Source: Eubacteriales bacterium
GTDB lineage: Bacteria > Bacillota > Clostridia > Acetivibrionales > JANLFN01
Assembly: GCA_024655885.1 (NCBI GenBank)
Contig: JANLFN010000001.1
Span: forward strand, 186,001-250,000
Reading direction: 5' to 3'
DNA: 64,000 nucleotides
Below the pieces are notes generated by a model, which was not told the origin of the DNA, did no database searches, and saw only the letters and a list, made by a program, of their open reading frames with translations. The position numbers and the translations under genes were made by a program. This document shows, piece by piece, positions 18,544-27,986 of this stretch (position 1 is the stretch's first letter; each line of letters starts with the position of its first letter).

Positions 18544-19287
18544 TTACATAACCAATCCGCCGTCAATATTTATTACCTGACCGGTAACATAATTTGAGTC
18601 ATCCGATGCCAAAAAACCCACTACATTCGCTACATCGTCAGGAGTCCCGAACCTGCCGAGGGGAATGCTGTTCAAATAGTTTTCCTTTACCTTGTCAGGC
18701 AATACATCGGTCATTTTACTCTGGATGAGACCCGGAGCAACGGCATTACACGTTATGCCCCTGGAAGCCAGTTCTTTTGCCGTAGATTTTGTAAGCCCTA
18801 TCAGGCCCGCTTTTGACGCAGAATAATTCGCCTGACCGGGATTGCCCATAACTCCGGCAATGGATGCTATATTGATAATTTTTCCGCTTTTTTGCTTCAT
18901 CATTATCTTTCCAAACATCTTGGTACAAAGGAATGCGCCTTTCAGGTTGATGTCCAGCACATCATCCCAGTCCTCCTCAGACATCAAAGCCAAAGGCTTA
19001 TCCTTTGTTATGCCTGCGTTGTTAACTAAAATATCCACTCTTTCAAAAGTATCAACGGCAGTTTTGACCATTTGCTTTATATCTTCTATGATTCTTACAT
19101 CGCCTTTTGTAACAGCCACATTGTACCCTGCCCGCCTGAATTCCTCCGCTGTCGCATCAACCGCATCCGACGATGCAATATCATTTAATACGATATTTGC
19201 ACCCATACTCGCCAGCTTTAATGCAATGGCTTTTCCTAGGCCTCTTCCGGACCCGGTTACAACAGCAGTTTTTCCCTTTAAGAGCAT
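18544..19287 (-). CDS. fabG: 3-oxoacyl-ACP reductase
   Basis: TGSGRGLGKAIA; VNNAGITKD; YSASKAGLIGLTKS. Confidence 0.96.
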   Translation of the reverse strand: MLLKGKTAVVTGSGRGLGKAIALKLASMGANIVLNDIASSDAVDATAEEFRRAGYNVAVTKGDVRIIEDIKQMVKTAVDTFERVDILVNNAGITKDKPLALMSEEDWDDVLDINLKGAFLCTKMFGKIMMKQKSGKIINIASIAGVMGNPGQANYSASKAGLIGLTKSTAKELASRGITCNAVAPGLIQSKMTDVLPDKVKENYLNSIPLGRFGTPDDVANVVGFLASDDSNYVTGQVINIDGGLVM

Positions 19288-19442
19288 ATATGCATTCCCT
19301 CCGTTTCATTCATTGTACAATAAGTAAATAGAAATTGTAAATTAGCCGTAATGCTTTTTTTTGCGATAAATCCAAGACAATTTACTTTATTACCATATTT
19401 ACCAGTCTTTACGCATTTTAAAAGAATTTTTCTTTTCCCGTA

Positions 19443-20375
19443 TTATAACAAATGATCCATAGTTTTCTCCAATGATTCCATATCCTCTACATTAAGCACT
19501 TTTACTTCCCTGTCGATTTTCTTAATAAATCCGCCTAGTGTTTTTCCAGGCCCTATTTCAACAAAGGTGTCCACACCATTGGCAATCATGTTGCGCACAC
19601 TGCCTTCCCATAGCACCGGACTGCTTACCTGCCTGATGAGAAGGTCTTTCACCAATGATTGGTTCCGGATATATTCTGCCGTTACATTTGATACCACAGG
19701 AATGCCCACCGCATTCAAACGCACAAGCTCCAGTTCGGAAGCCAGTTTTTGGCCTGCCGGTCTTAAGAGGCTGCAGTGAAAAGGAGCGCTTACGGCAAGC
19801 ATCATGGCCTTCTTGGCACCCTTTTCTCGAGAAATTTCCACCGCTTTTTCCACCGCCCTCACTTCACCTGCCACCACAACCTGACCAGGGCAGTTGAAAT
19901 TGGCAGGTTCTACGACTCCTTCGGAAGACGCCGACTTGCAGCATTCAATCACATCCTCCGCATCCAGCCCGAGAATTGCCGCCATTGTCCCCACCCCAAA
20001 GGGTACGGCTTCCTGCATGTATTTGCCTCTTTTTTTCACCAGTGCCACCGCATCCTGAAACGACATGGTACCTGCCGCTACATGAGCCGTATATTCTCCA
20101 AGGCTTAGCCCCGCAACCACATCCGCTTTTATGCCCTTATCCATGAGAGGCTGCAAACAGGCTACACTGGCTGTCAATATGGCCGGCTGAGTATTTTCAG
20201 TGATTTTTAAGCACTCCTCATCTCCTTCAAAAACCATTTTTTTAACATCCAAGCCCAGGGCTTCGGATGCCTGCTCAAAAATCTCTTCCGCTTTACCGTA
20301 TTCTTCCGCTATTTCCCTGCCCATTCCCACATACTGCGCTCCCTGCCCTGGGAATACAAATGCAATTTTACCCAT
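19443..20375 (-). CDS. fabD: Malonyl-CoA:ACP transacylase
   Basis: FVFPGQGAQYVGMG; VAGLSLGEYTAHVAAG. Confidence 0.97.
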   Translation of the reverse strand: MGKIAFVFPGQGAQYVGMGREIAEEYGKAEEIFEQASEALGLDVKKMVFEGDEECLKITENTQPAILTASVACLQPLMDKGIKADVVAGLSLGEYTAHVAAGTMSFQDAVALVKKRGKYMQEAVPFGVGTMAAILGLDAEDVIECCKSASSEGVVEPANFNCPGQVVVAGEVRAVEKAVEISREKGAKKAMMLAVSAPFHCSLLRPAGQKLASELELVRLNAVGIPVVSNVTAEYIRNQSLVKDLLIRQVSSPVLWEGSVRNMIANGVDTFVEIGPGKTLGGFIKKIDREVKVLNVEDMESLEKTMDHLL

Positions 20376-20467
20376 GCACAAACCTACCTCCAATATTTAT
20401 GTCGATAGTGTCAGGTTTAGTCTTAATAATCCGATTGTGTTCATTACTGTTTAAGAATATATCCATC

Positions 20468-21466
20468 CTACCTGTTCCATCTTACAAGTGTGGACCCCCA
20501 TGTAAGTCCGCCTCCAAATGCCACAAACAGGAGATAATCCCCTTTTTTTACCCGTTTGGCCCTCACCACTTCTTCAACGGCGACGGGAATGGAGGCCGAG
20601 GAAATATTTCCGTACTTGTGGATGTTTGTATATATCTTTTCATCGGGCAATTTAAGCCTTTTGGCCGCCCCGTCAATAATCCGGATATTGGCCTGGTGGG
20701 GTATGATTAGGTTTAATTCCTCCAGCTTTATGTGGGCCTTTTCCAGCAGTCCGTCGATGGCATCTGTCACCGCTTTCACAGCAAATTTAAAAACTTCGGA
20801 GCCATCCATCCATAATACGTTTTTTGCTTTTCCTGCCCTCTTCGCAATGTCCTCTTCTTCCATATGGCAGCAGGGTAAAGTGATAACCCTTCCCTGGCTG
20901 CCATCCGATTTCAGGTATGAATCCAGTATTCCGAAGCCCTTTTCCGCCGGCCCCAGCACAAAGGCGCCGGCCCCGTCGCCAAAAAGCACACAGGTATTCC
21001 TGTCTTTCCAGTCCACTACTTTTGATAAGGCCTCACAAGCCACAACAAGAACATATTTGCAGAAACCTGTTAAAATAAACTGCTTGGCAACAGTCAGGCC
21101 ATAGACGAACCCGGTACATGCGGCATTCAAATCAAAGGCCGCGGCATTTGCCGCACCTGTTTTTTCTTGTATAAGGCACGCAGTGGAAGGTACAAGATAA
21201 TCCGGCGTAGAGGTAGTAGCGAGCACCACACCGATATCCGAGGGACGGATCCCCGCGTCCTCAATTGCTTTTATTGCCGCACAGGCACCCAATTCATAAG
21301 CAGCTTTTTCCTTCTCCAAAATTCTCCGCTCAGAAATACCCGTTCTTTTTGTAATCCATTCATCGGAGGTGTCCACCATTTTCTCCAGGTCGAAATTGGT
21401 TAGAACTCTTTCAGGCAAACTGCTTCCGATTCCCAGTATTCCCACTGCGTCAACTGCTGCGCTCAA
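20468..21466 (-). CDS. fabH: 3-oxoacyl-ACP synthase III
   Basis: DEWITKRTGISERRI; AFDLNAACTGFVYGL; IIPHQANIRIIDGAAKRL. Confidence 0.97.
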   Translation of the reverse strand: MSAAVDAVGILGIGSSLPERVLTNFDLEKMVDTSDEWITKRTGISERRILEKEKAAYELGACAAIKAIEDAGIRPSDIGVVLATTSTPDYLVPSTACLIQEKTGAANAAAFDLNAACTGFVYGLTVAKQFILTGFCKYVLVVACEALSKVVDWKDRNTCVLFGDGAGAFVLGPAEKGFGILDSYLKSDGSQGRVITLPCCHMEEEDIAKRAGKAKNVLWMDGSEVFKFAVKAVTDAIDGLLEKAHIKLEELNLIIPHQANIRIIDGAAKRLKLPDEKIYTNIHKYGNISSASIPVAVEEVVRAKRVKKGDYLLFVAFGGGLTWGSTLVRWNR

Positions 21467-22484
21467 TATTTTCTACCTCCATGTTTTCAAATTCCTCTTT
21501 TATTTGCCTCAATACCGAAGTTGTGGCAAAATCATGGGCCTTGATTATCGCGTTCTTCACTGCCTTGGCTTTTGAATTTCCATGGCATTTAAAGACGATT
21601 CCGTCCACTCCCAAAATAGGAGTGCCTCCATATTCATCGGCATCAAGACCCTTTCTGAAAGCGTTGAACTCTTTCTTTACAATCAATGCCGACAGCTTGG
21701 AGAACACATTTTTAGTATACATTTTCTTCAGCGCACCGAAGATGAATGTTCCGACCCCCTCCAAAAACTTCAGCAGTACATTGCCCACAAACCCGTCGCA
21801 TACTGCCACATTCACTTTCCCCTCAGGCAGGTCGTTTCCCTCGATGTTTCCTACAAAATTCAAGTGGGAGTTCGCAAGAATCTCATAAGCCTGTTTTAGC
21901 AATTCATTACCCTTTCGCTGTTCCGAACCTACATTTAGAAGCCCGACCTTAGGATTTTCTATGTTGAACATTTCCTTCATATAAATTGAACCTATTACCC
22001 CGAACTGCAAATAATTAATGGGTTTGCAAACCGTATTCAAGCCGGCGTCGATCAACATGGCGCCGCCGTTTTTCGTCGGAAGAATCGGTGCGAAAGCCGG
22101 CCTGTCAACTCCCTTGATACGTCCAAGGATCAATAGCGCACCGGTCATCAAAGCCCCGCTGTTCCCTGCGGATATGAAAGCATCCCCCTTTTTTTCCTTC
22201 AAAAGGTTAAACCCTACTACCATAGAGGAGTTCTTTTTTGTCTTTATTGCCTTGGTAGGCACGTCTTCATTCGTTATAACCTCATCTGCATGTAAAATTT
22301 CCAGCCTGGATTCATCAAATTTCCTGTTTCCGATTACTTCCTTAATCTTTTTTAGATCGCCTATCAGCAGTATGTCAAAATCTTCCGTTTTATCAAGCGA
22401 GTCTATGCAGCCGTTTACAATCTCTTTGGGACCGTAATCGCCGCCCATGGCATCAACTAGTATTCGCAAGGCATTCACTCCCAC
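21450..22484 (-). CDS. plsX: Phosphate acyltransferase PlsX
   Basis: LRILVDAMGGDYGPKEIV; SAGNSGALM. Overlaps the fabH start by 17 nt. Confidence 0.97.
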   Translation of the reverse strand: MGVNALRILVDAMGGDYGPKEIVNGCIDSLDKTEDFDILLIGDLKKIKEVIGNRKFDESRLEILHADEVITNEDVPTKAIKTKKNSSMVVGFNLLKEKKGDAFISAGNSGALMTGALLILGRIKGVDRPAFAPILPTKNGGAMLIDAGLNTVCKPINYLQFGVIGSIYMKEMFNIENPKVGLLNVGSEQRKGNELLKQAYEILANSHLNFVGNIEGNDLPEGKVNVAVCDGFVGNVLLKFLEGVGTFIFGALKKMYTKNVFSKLSALIVKKEFNAFRKGLDADEYGGTPILGVDGIVFKCHGNSKAKAVKNAIIKAHDFATTSVLRQIKEEFENMEVENIERSS

Positions 22485-22596
22485 ACAAAAATCTGCTTAA
22501 TGAAATCCATTATTTTTATACAGTTTTTTTTAATATAGTATTATAACAGATAAAGCTATCTATAAATATCTTTATTAAAATACCATACTATTCCAT

Positions 22597-23163
22597 TTAA
22601 ATTTTTTCAAGGGTTACCAAAATAAATTTGCCCCGGAAAACTTCAACCTGTTTCTCGGTTATTTTCACCCAAACCATGTAGCTGTTTCCCCTCACTCTTC
22701 TTACCTCCGCTCTTGCGATAAGCTTGCTGCCTGCATATACGGGCGTTTTATACTTGATATTCGCTACGCCCACCAACGCAACCTGTGCATCTATTACTGC
22801 AATGGCCAGGGATTCCGCCAGAGAATAGATGAAATGCCCGCGAACGATCCTAGTTTTCTCGAAAACCATGCCTTCATCCGTCTCAAGAATGGATATGCCG
22901 TTTTGCCCCAAAGAAATATCCACAAGTTCTCCGACAATTTCTTTGCTTTGCAGGGTTTTTACCTTGTCATAATTTTTTTCAGCCACGGTCTTTATTCTTT
23001 CACGCAGTTCAGGTATGCCTAGTTCCAGCCTGTCCAGCCGTATGGTGGGAACACTGACTGAAAAAATTTCTGCCAGCTCCTCATCGGTTAAAAACGGATC
23101 TTCTTTGATTTTATCCATAAGAATGCTTTGCCTTTCCTTTTTCAGAAAGGAAGTCCTGCTCAT
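22597..23163 (-). CDS. fapR: Fatty-acid/phospholipid regulator FapR
   Basis: N-terminal HTH ([35 protein letters not shown]) plus hot-dog effector domain; located beside plsX. Confidence 0.95.
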   Translation of the reverse strand: MSRTSFLKKERQSILMDKIKEDPFLTDEELAEIFSVSVPTIRLDRLELGIPELRERIKTVAEKNYDKVKTLQSKEIVGELVDISLGQNGISILETDEGMVFEKTRIVRGHFIYSLAESLAIAVIDAQVALVGVANIKYKTPVYAGSKLIARAEVRRVRGNSYMVWVKITEKQVEVFRGKFILVTLEKI

Positions 23164-23236
23164 CCGCCACACCTCGCGCAAATTCAGAAGCTATCCATGG
23201 GCTGATTCCCATTTCGCAGCTTAAAGCTGGTGTATA

Positions 23237-23255
23237 ATTATTACCAGATACTAAT
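23237..23255 (-). promoter_or_regulatory. FapR operator upstream of fapR-plsX
   Basis: Minus strand ATTAGTATCTGGTAATAAT, imperfect palindrome resembling the known FapR site, downstream of a TATAATATAC -10-like element. Confidence 0.78.
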
Positions 23256-23418
23256 TTCTAATATTAATAGTATATTATATATCATATATCCCAGGGATAT
23301 GCAACAATTTCCTCTAATTTTCCTTAAAATATCCTCTTAAAACGGACAAATTACCGGAGAAGTGCCAGCCTTGCCACCTTTTTGCAAGGAAATAATATTA
23401 AACCGGGTGGTCTCTATA

Positions 23419-24036
23419 TTATAGGTTCGAACTTATGACGTTAATATTTTTCTTGTAATAATCATAACCTGAATATATGGTTATGATCACGGCTATAAAC
23501 ATGGCTACCTGGTCAAAGCGAAAGGACGTGAAAAGAGATAAGGGATAATTATCTAGGAGGGAAGCGACAACAGCAATCAATTGAGTTATGGTTTTCAGTT
23601 TTCCCATTTTACTCGCGGCAATGACAATACCTTCTCCGGCCGCCACAAGCCTTAAACCGGTCACTATGAACTCCCTGCCGATAATGATCATTGCGGCCCA
23701 CCCGGTTACGTCATTTCTGATCAAAAGCACTATCAGTGCTGCAGTGACCAGCAATTTGTCGGCAATGGGATCAAGGAATTTGCCCAAACGGGTAATTTCT
23801 TTCCTCTTTCTCGCTATGTATCCGTCTACGCCGTCGGTAATGGCTGCTATAATATAGATAAATGCCGCAATATAGTTTCCATAATAAACTATAAAACGAT
23901 TGATGGATAGCATCTGAGGATGGATAAACCGTAATAGCTCTCCGTTTAGCAGCCAATCAGGAAGAGGAATGACAAAAATCATAAATATGGGAACGAGAAA
24001 TACTCTTGACAAAGTTATTTTATTGGGAAGATTCAT
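23419..24036 (-). CDS. pgsA: CDP-diacylglycerol-glycerol-3-phosphate 3-phosphatidyltransferase
   Basis: DGVDGYIARKRKEITRLGKFLDPIADK (CDP-alcohol phosphotransferase motif). Confidence 0.95.
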   Translation of the reverse strand: MNLPNKITLSRVFLVPIFMIFVIPLPDWLLNGELLRFIHPQMLSINRFIVYYGNYIAAFIYIIAAITDGVDGYIARKRKEITRLGKFLDPIADKLLVTAALIVLLIRNDVTGWAAMIIIGREFIVTGLRLVAAGEGIVIAASKMGKLKTITQLIAVVASLLDNYPLSLFTSFRFDQVAMFIAVIITIYSGYDYYKKNINVISSNL

Positions 24037-25360
24037 TTATAACCTCTCCTATCAAATCATAATCATCCGTGTCTAAAATCCTTACGTTTACAAACTCACC
24101 TGCTTTCAACGGCTCGCGGCTTGTAAAAAACACCTTGCCGTCTATCTCCGGTGCTTCGGCATACGTCCTTCCATAATAGAAAATACCGTCTTCGGCAATA
24201 CCCTCTACGAGAGTCTCATAGGTACGATTTAGCCTTTTTTTATTGTTTTCTTGCGTTATCGCCTTCTGCAAAGCCATTACGTCATTGTATCTTTTTTCCT
24301 TAATACTCTTTTTCACCTGGGGCCTTATCCTTGCAGCCTTAGTTCCTTCCTCTCTAGAATAAATAAAAACTCCCAGCCTGTCAAACATAAATTCCCTCAC
24401 AAAACCGCATAATTCCTTAAAGTCTTCCTCATCCTCCCCGGGAAATCCGACAATTAAAGACGTCCTTATAATTACACCGGGAATCCTGTCACGCATCCTT
24501 TTCAGTAATTTCCTCACATCTTCGATTTTCCCTCTTCTCCCCATGGCCTTGAGTATTTTATCACTGGCGTGCTGAATAGGAACATCGATGTATTTACATA
24601 CTTTGCTGTTGGTGGCGATTTCTTCAATCAGCCTGTCATCTATTTCCTCCGGATAGCAGTAAAGCAGCCTTATCCATTGGATGCCCTCCAAAGCGCTCAA
24701 TTCTCGTATAAGGTCTACAAGCTTTCTTGCTTTATAAATATCTGTACCGTACCGTGTTATATCCTGGGCTACGATGATCAGTTCACGCACGCCCTGCTCC
24801 GCCAGATGCGCGGCCTCTTTCAGAATGTTTTCCATTTTCCTGCTTCTGTACGGCCCGCGAAGGGATGGAATAACACAATAGCTGCAGCCGTTGTTGCAGC
24901 CTTCCGCAATTTTCAGGTAGGCACATCCCTTCTCAGATGAAACTATCCGGCTATTCTCCAGATACCCTATATGGTCAAGCTTTCCGTATAGGACGGTTTT
25001 TACACCCGCCTTGGCCTTTTCTATCACATGGCCTATCTCATCATAATTGCCTGTGCCGATTACGGCATCCACCTCGGGGATTTCCTGAAGGATTTGCTCC
25101 CTGTAGCGTTCCGCCAGGCAACCTGTAACGACCAACAGCCTGCAGTTCTCTTTTTTATACTGTGCCATTTCAAGGATGGCGTCAATGGACTCCTGTTTGG
25201 CGGACTCTATGAAACCGCAGGTATTCACGATAATAATTTCCGCATCCTTTTCATTGTTTGTTATTTCAAACCGGTCCTTATCCAGCATTCCCAGCATGAT
25301 TTCACTATCTACAAGATTTTTGGGACAGCCCAAGGAAACAACGCCAATCTTCATTTTCAA
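24020..25360 (-). CDS. rimO: Ribosomal protein S12 methylthiotransferase RimO
   Basis: VSLGCPKNLVDSEIMLG; IAEGCNNGCSYCVIPSLRGPYRSR; C-terminal TRAM domain. Confidence 0.96.
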   Translation of the reverse strand: MKMKIGVVSLGCPKNLVDSEIMLGMLDKDRFEITNNEKDAEIIIVNTCGFIESAKQESIDAILEMAQYKKENCRLLVVTGCLAERYREQILQEIPEVDAVIGTGNYDEIGHVIEKAKAGVKTVLYGKLDHIGYLENSRIVSSEKGCAYLKIAEGCNNGCSYCVIPSLRGPYRSRKMENILKEAAHLAEQGVRELIIVAQDITRYGTDIYKARKLVDLIRELSALEGIQWIRLLYCYPEEIDDRLIEEIATNSKVCKYIDVPIQHASDKILKAMGRRGKIEDVRKLLKRMRDRIPGVIIRTSLIVGFPGEDEEDFKELCGFVREFMFDRLGVFIYSREEGTKAARIRPQVKKSIKEKRYNDVMALQKAITQENNKKRLNRTYETLVEGIAEDGIFYYGRTYAEAPEIDGKVFFTSREPLKAGEFVNVRILDTDDYDLIGEVINESSQ

Positions 25361-25500
25361 ATGGATACACCCCTGTTAAATAATTTTATAGCTGCGTCAC
25401 TTGCAACGATATATAATTTACCATATTCTCAAAACTTTTTACATACAGTCTCATGATTTTCCGGGTTTTGAAAACATTTGGCGACAGACATAAGAGCGCG

Positions 25501-25612
25501 AACACAAATGGGACTATCGAAAGGGGACATTCCTTGGCAAAGGATGACCCGCATAAACCTAAAGGTGTGTTCATTACCTTAGAAAATCTTCCTTCAGATA
25601 TGTTTTCCTTTG
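25501..25612. repeat. Intergenic repeat copy 1
   Basis: AACACAAATG...AAGGGGACATTCCTTGGCAAAGGATGACCCGCATAAACCTAAAGGTGTG...AAAATCTTCCTTCAGATATGTTTTCCTT; near-identical blocks recur at about 38338-38480. Confidence 0.75.
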
Positions 25613-25654
25613 CCAATGTATCCTTGTAATATTAAAGCGGAAATGGGCTCTTAC

Positions 25655-26446
25655 TTAATGTAAAAAGCCTTCCATATTCAGCACATCCGTCCCGGGAAGT
25701 GCGCTGCTTAGTTCTACCACATTTACGGTAACCCTATCCGAAAGTTCAATAACCGCGACCTGGGGTCTTCGTACAACCTCGCTCAAATAGCCGGTGATCC
25801 TTACAATACTCCCCGGATTGATAAAATATTTCGATCTGATTTTTATAGTTCCAAAACCCGTATGGTAGTGTCCGGATAGGGTGATGTCGGCTTCGGTATC
25901 CTGGATGTCGTCAATTAATGTAAACCGTACATTTTCGATGGGCCTGTCCAGCAGCATTCCGTGGACAATATTCACCGCGTAGTCCACACCTTTTTGCTTT
26001 TTTACAAGGTAGTACCGCTTGAAATTCTTGCCGTCAATTTCAGAGCTGTATGGCCTGCCTGTCAACTGCAGTTTGATTTTATCCTTTTCAAGCACAACGA
26101 CGTCTTCATTCCCTAGAATCTTCATAACCCCCATTTCTCCAAGGAGCTCCAGCATTGTCCGGCCGGCTGAGGGGGAATTGTGGGCAAAAACATCGTGATT
26201 TCCGGCAACGGTATACACAGGCCTGCCGAAGCTTTGAATGATTACGGTAAATTCTCTGGCTACGGCAAGAGATATGTCCGGCCTGTCAAACCAGTCTCCC
26301 CCGTGAAGCACATAATCCACATTTTCCTTTTCAATGATCTGCTGAATCTCATGAAATTTATTTTTAAGGGTTTCATAGAAGTTGTCTTTCCTGAGCAAAG
26401 GTGTTGCTGTGCTAATATGGCTATCCGTAAAAAAAACAAGTTTCAT
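25655..26446 (-). CDS. Metallophosphoesterase family protein
   Basis: MKLVFFTDSHIS; VDYVLHGGDWFDRPD; TVAGNHDVF; TLSGHYHTG. Confidence 0.9.
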   Translation of the reverse strand: MKLVFFTDSHISTATPLLRKDNFYETLKNKFHEIQQIIEKENVDYVLHGGDWFDRPDISLAVAREFTVIIQSFGRPVYTVAGNHDVFAHNSPSAGRTMLELLGEMGVMKILGNEDVVVLEKDKIKLQLTGRPYSSEIDGKNFKRYYLVKKQKGVDYAVNIVHGMLLDRPIENVRFTLIDDIQDTEADITLSGHYHTGFGTIKIRSKYFINPGSIVRITGYLSEVVRRPQVAVIELSDRVTVNVVELSSALPGTDVLNMEGFLH

Positions 26447-26642
26447 ATAACTCCCTCTCCAAAATGCTTCTACATCATTATAACACATTCATTTCCTGTA
26501 ATTAAACAGATAAAAGCACAGGACAGGTCATAAGCGCAGGCCTTTTATCGGGATTGAACCGGCTGTCCGGAAGGGTATGGACATGTTTTTTACAGGAAAT
26601 TCTTGCAATACGAATCAATTTATAATATACTTTTTATTATTA

Positions 26643-26661
26643 ATTATTACCAGCTATTAAT
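26643..26661 (+). promoter_or_regulatory. Candidate FapR-like operator upstream of the acyl-CoA dehydrogenase/Etf operon
   Basis: ATTATTACCAGCTATTAAT, 17/19 identical to ATTATTACCAGATACTAAT at 23237-23255, just downstream of TATAATATAC (26621-26630). Confidence 0.55.
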
Positions 26662-26743
26662 ATGCGTTACTAAAATAAAGTAATATTCATTGATTGTTCA
26701 GATATGTTCAGCCCATCTCTACAGTTTAAAAGGAGTGTGTGAA

Positions 26744-27901
26744 ATGGAATACTTTCTGACCGAAGAACAGAAGATGATCAAGGAATTGGCCGCTAGAATC
26801 GCGGATGAAAAAATCAGCCCTATCGCCCTTCAATATGACGAAGAGGGTAAGTTTCCCCATGATATTGTTAAGATCCTGGCTGATTCCGACTTGTGCGGTG
26901 TTTATATTCCCGAGGAGTATGGCGGTTTAGGCGGGGGTATCCTGGAAATGGCCCTTGTGGTTGAGGAATTGAGCAGGGCCTGCGGTGGAATTTCCCTGGC
27001 TTTTGCAGGAACAGGCCTTGGTACCTTCCCCATAATACTTTTCGGGAACGAAGAGCAAAAGCAAAAATACCTGCCGGATATCGCGTCGGGTAAAAAGCTT
27101 GCCGCTTTCGGTTTGACTGAGGCCAATGCAGGGAGCGATGCGGCAGGAATCCAGACAACGGCAGTGCTGGACGGGGACGAATATGTCCTGAACGGAACGA
27201 AACAATGGATCACCAACGGCGGAGAGGCGGATGTGTATACGGTTATTGCTTGTACAAACAGGGCAAAAGGGGCCAGAGGTTTTTCTGCTTTCATTGTAGA
27301 AAAGGGTACTCCCGGCTTCTCTTTCGGCAAAAAGGAAAATAAGATGGGGATCAGGGCTTCCTGCACAAGAGAGCTTGTCTTTGACAACTGCAGGATACCG
27401 AAGCAAAACCTCCTCGCAAGAGAGGGAATGGGTTTTATTGTGGCAATGAAAACCCTGGACAGAACGAGGCCGGGGGTTGCCGCCCAGGCGCTGGGCATAG
27501 CCCAGGGCGCTTTTGATGCCGCACTCAAGTATTCCAGGCAAAGAGTGCAGTTCGGCCAGGCTATTTCTTCCTTTCAGGCGGTGCAGCACATGCTTGCGGA
27601 CATGGCTATCCAGATAGAAGCTTCAAGGGCTCTGGTGTACCAGACATGCAGGCACATCGACAGCGGGGCTAAAGACATTTCCAAAGAATCCGCCATGGCA
27701 AAGGTAATGGCCTCGGATACGGCTATGAAGGTAACCACCGACGCGGTACAGATTTTGGGCGGATACGGCTACATGAAAGAATACCCTGTAGAAAAAATGA
27801 TGCGTGATGCAAAAATTACACAGATATACGAAGGCACCAACCAGATCCAGAGGAATGTGATTGCACTTGAATTGATCAAGGAAGTATCAGGGAAGAAATA
27901 A
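26744..27901 (+). CDS. Acyl-CoA dehydrogenase
   Basis: GLTEANAGSDAAGIQTTA; YSRQRVQFGQAISSFQAVQHMLADM; GGYGYMKEYPVEKMMRDAKITQIYEGTNQIQR. Confidence 0.95.
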   Translation: MEYFLTEEQKMIKELAARIADEKISPIALQYDEEGKFPHDIVKILADSDLCGVYIPEEYGGLGGGILEMALVVEELSRACGGISLAFAGTGLGTFPIILFGNEEQKQKYLPDIASGKKLAAFGLTEANAGSDAAGIQTTAVLDGDEYVLNGTKQWITNGGEADVYTVIACTNRAKGARGFSAFIVEKGTPGFSFGKKENKMGIRASCTRELVFDNCRIPKQNLLAREGMGFIVAMKTLDRTRPGVAAQALGIAQGAFDAALKYSRQRVQFGQAISSFQAVQHMLADMAIQIEASRALVYQTCRHIDSGAKDISKESAMAKVMASDTAMKVTTDAVQILGGYGYMKEYPVEKMMRDAKITQIYEGTNQIQRNVIALELIKEVSGKK

Positions 27902-27910
27902 CTCTTTCAA

Positions 27911-27968
27911 AAGGGGACATCCCTCAGCGCAAAAGAAATGCCTCTTGTCCAGGGAGGAATGTCCCCTT
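27911..27968. repeat. Palindromic repeat copy (REP-like)
   Basis: AAGGGGACATCCCTC...GAGGAATGTCCCCTT: 9-bp perfect terminal inverted repeats between the acyl-CoA dehydrogenase gene and etfB. Confidence 0.75.
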
Positions 27969-27986
27969 ACCTAATTAACCGGTGAG

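Noticed and set aside
25386-25616. 76-aa minus-strand ORF
   Set aside because: Lies almost entirely in the intergenic repeat copy 1.
26902-27589. 208- and 220-aa minus-strand ORFs over the acyl-CoA dehydrogenase gene
   Set aside because: Overlap a clear acyl-CoA dehydrogenase CDS; no domain signal.
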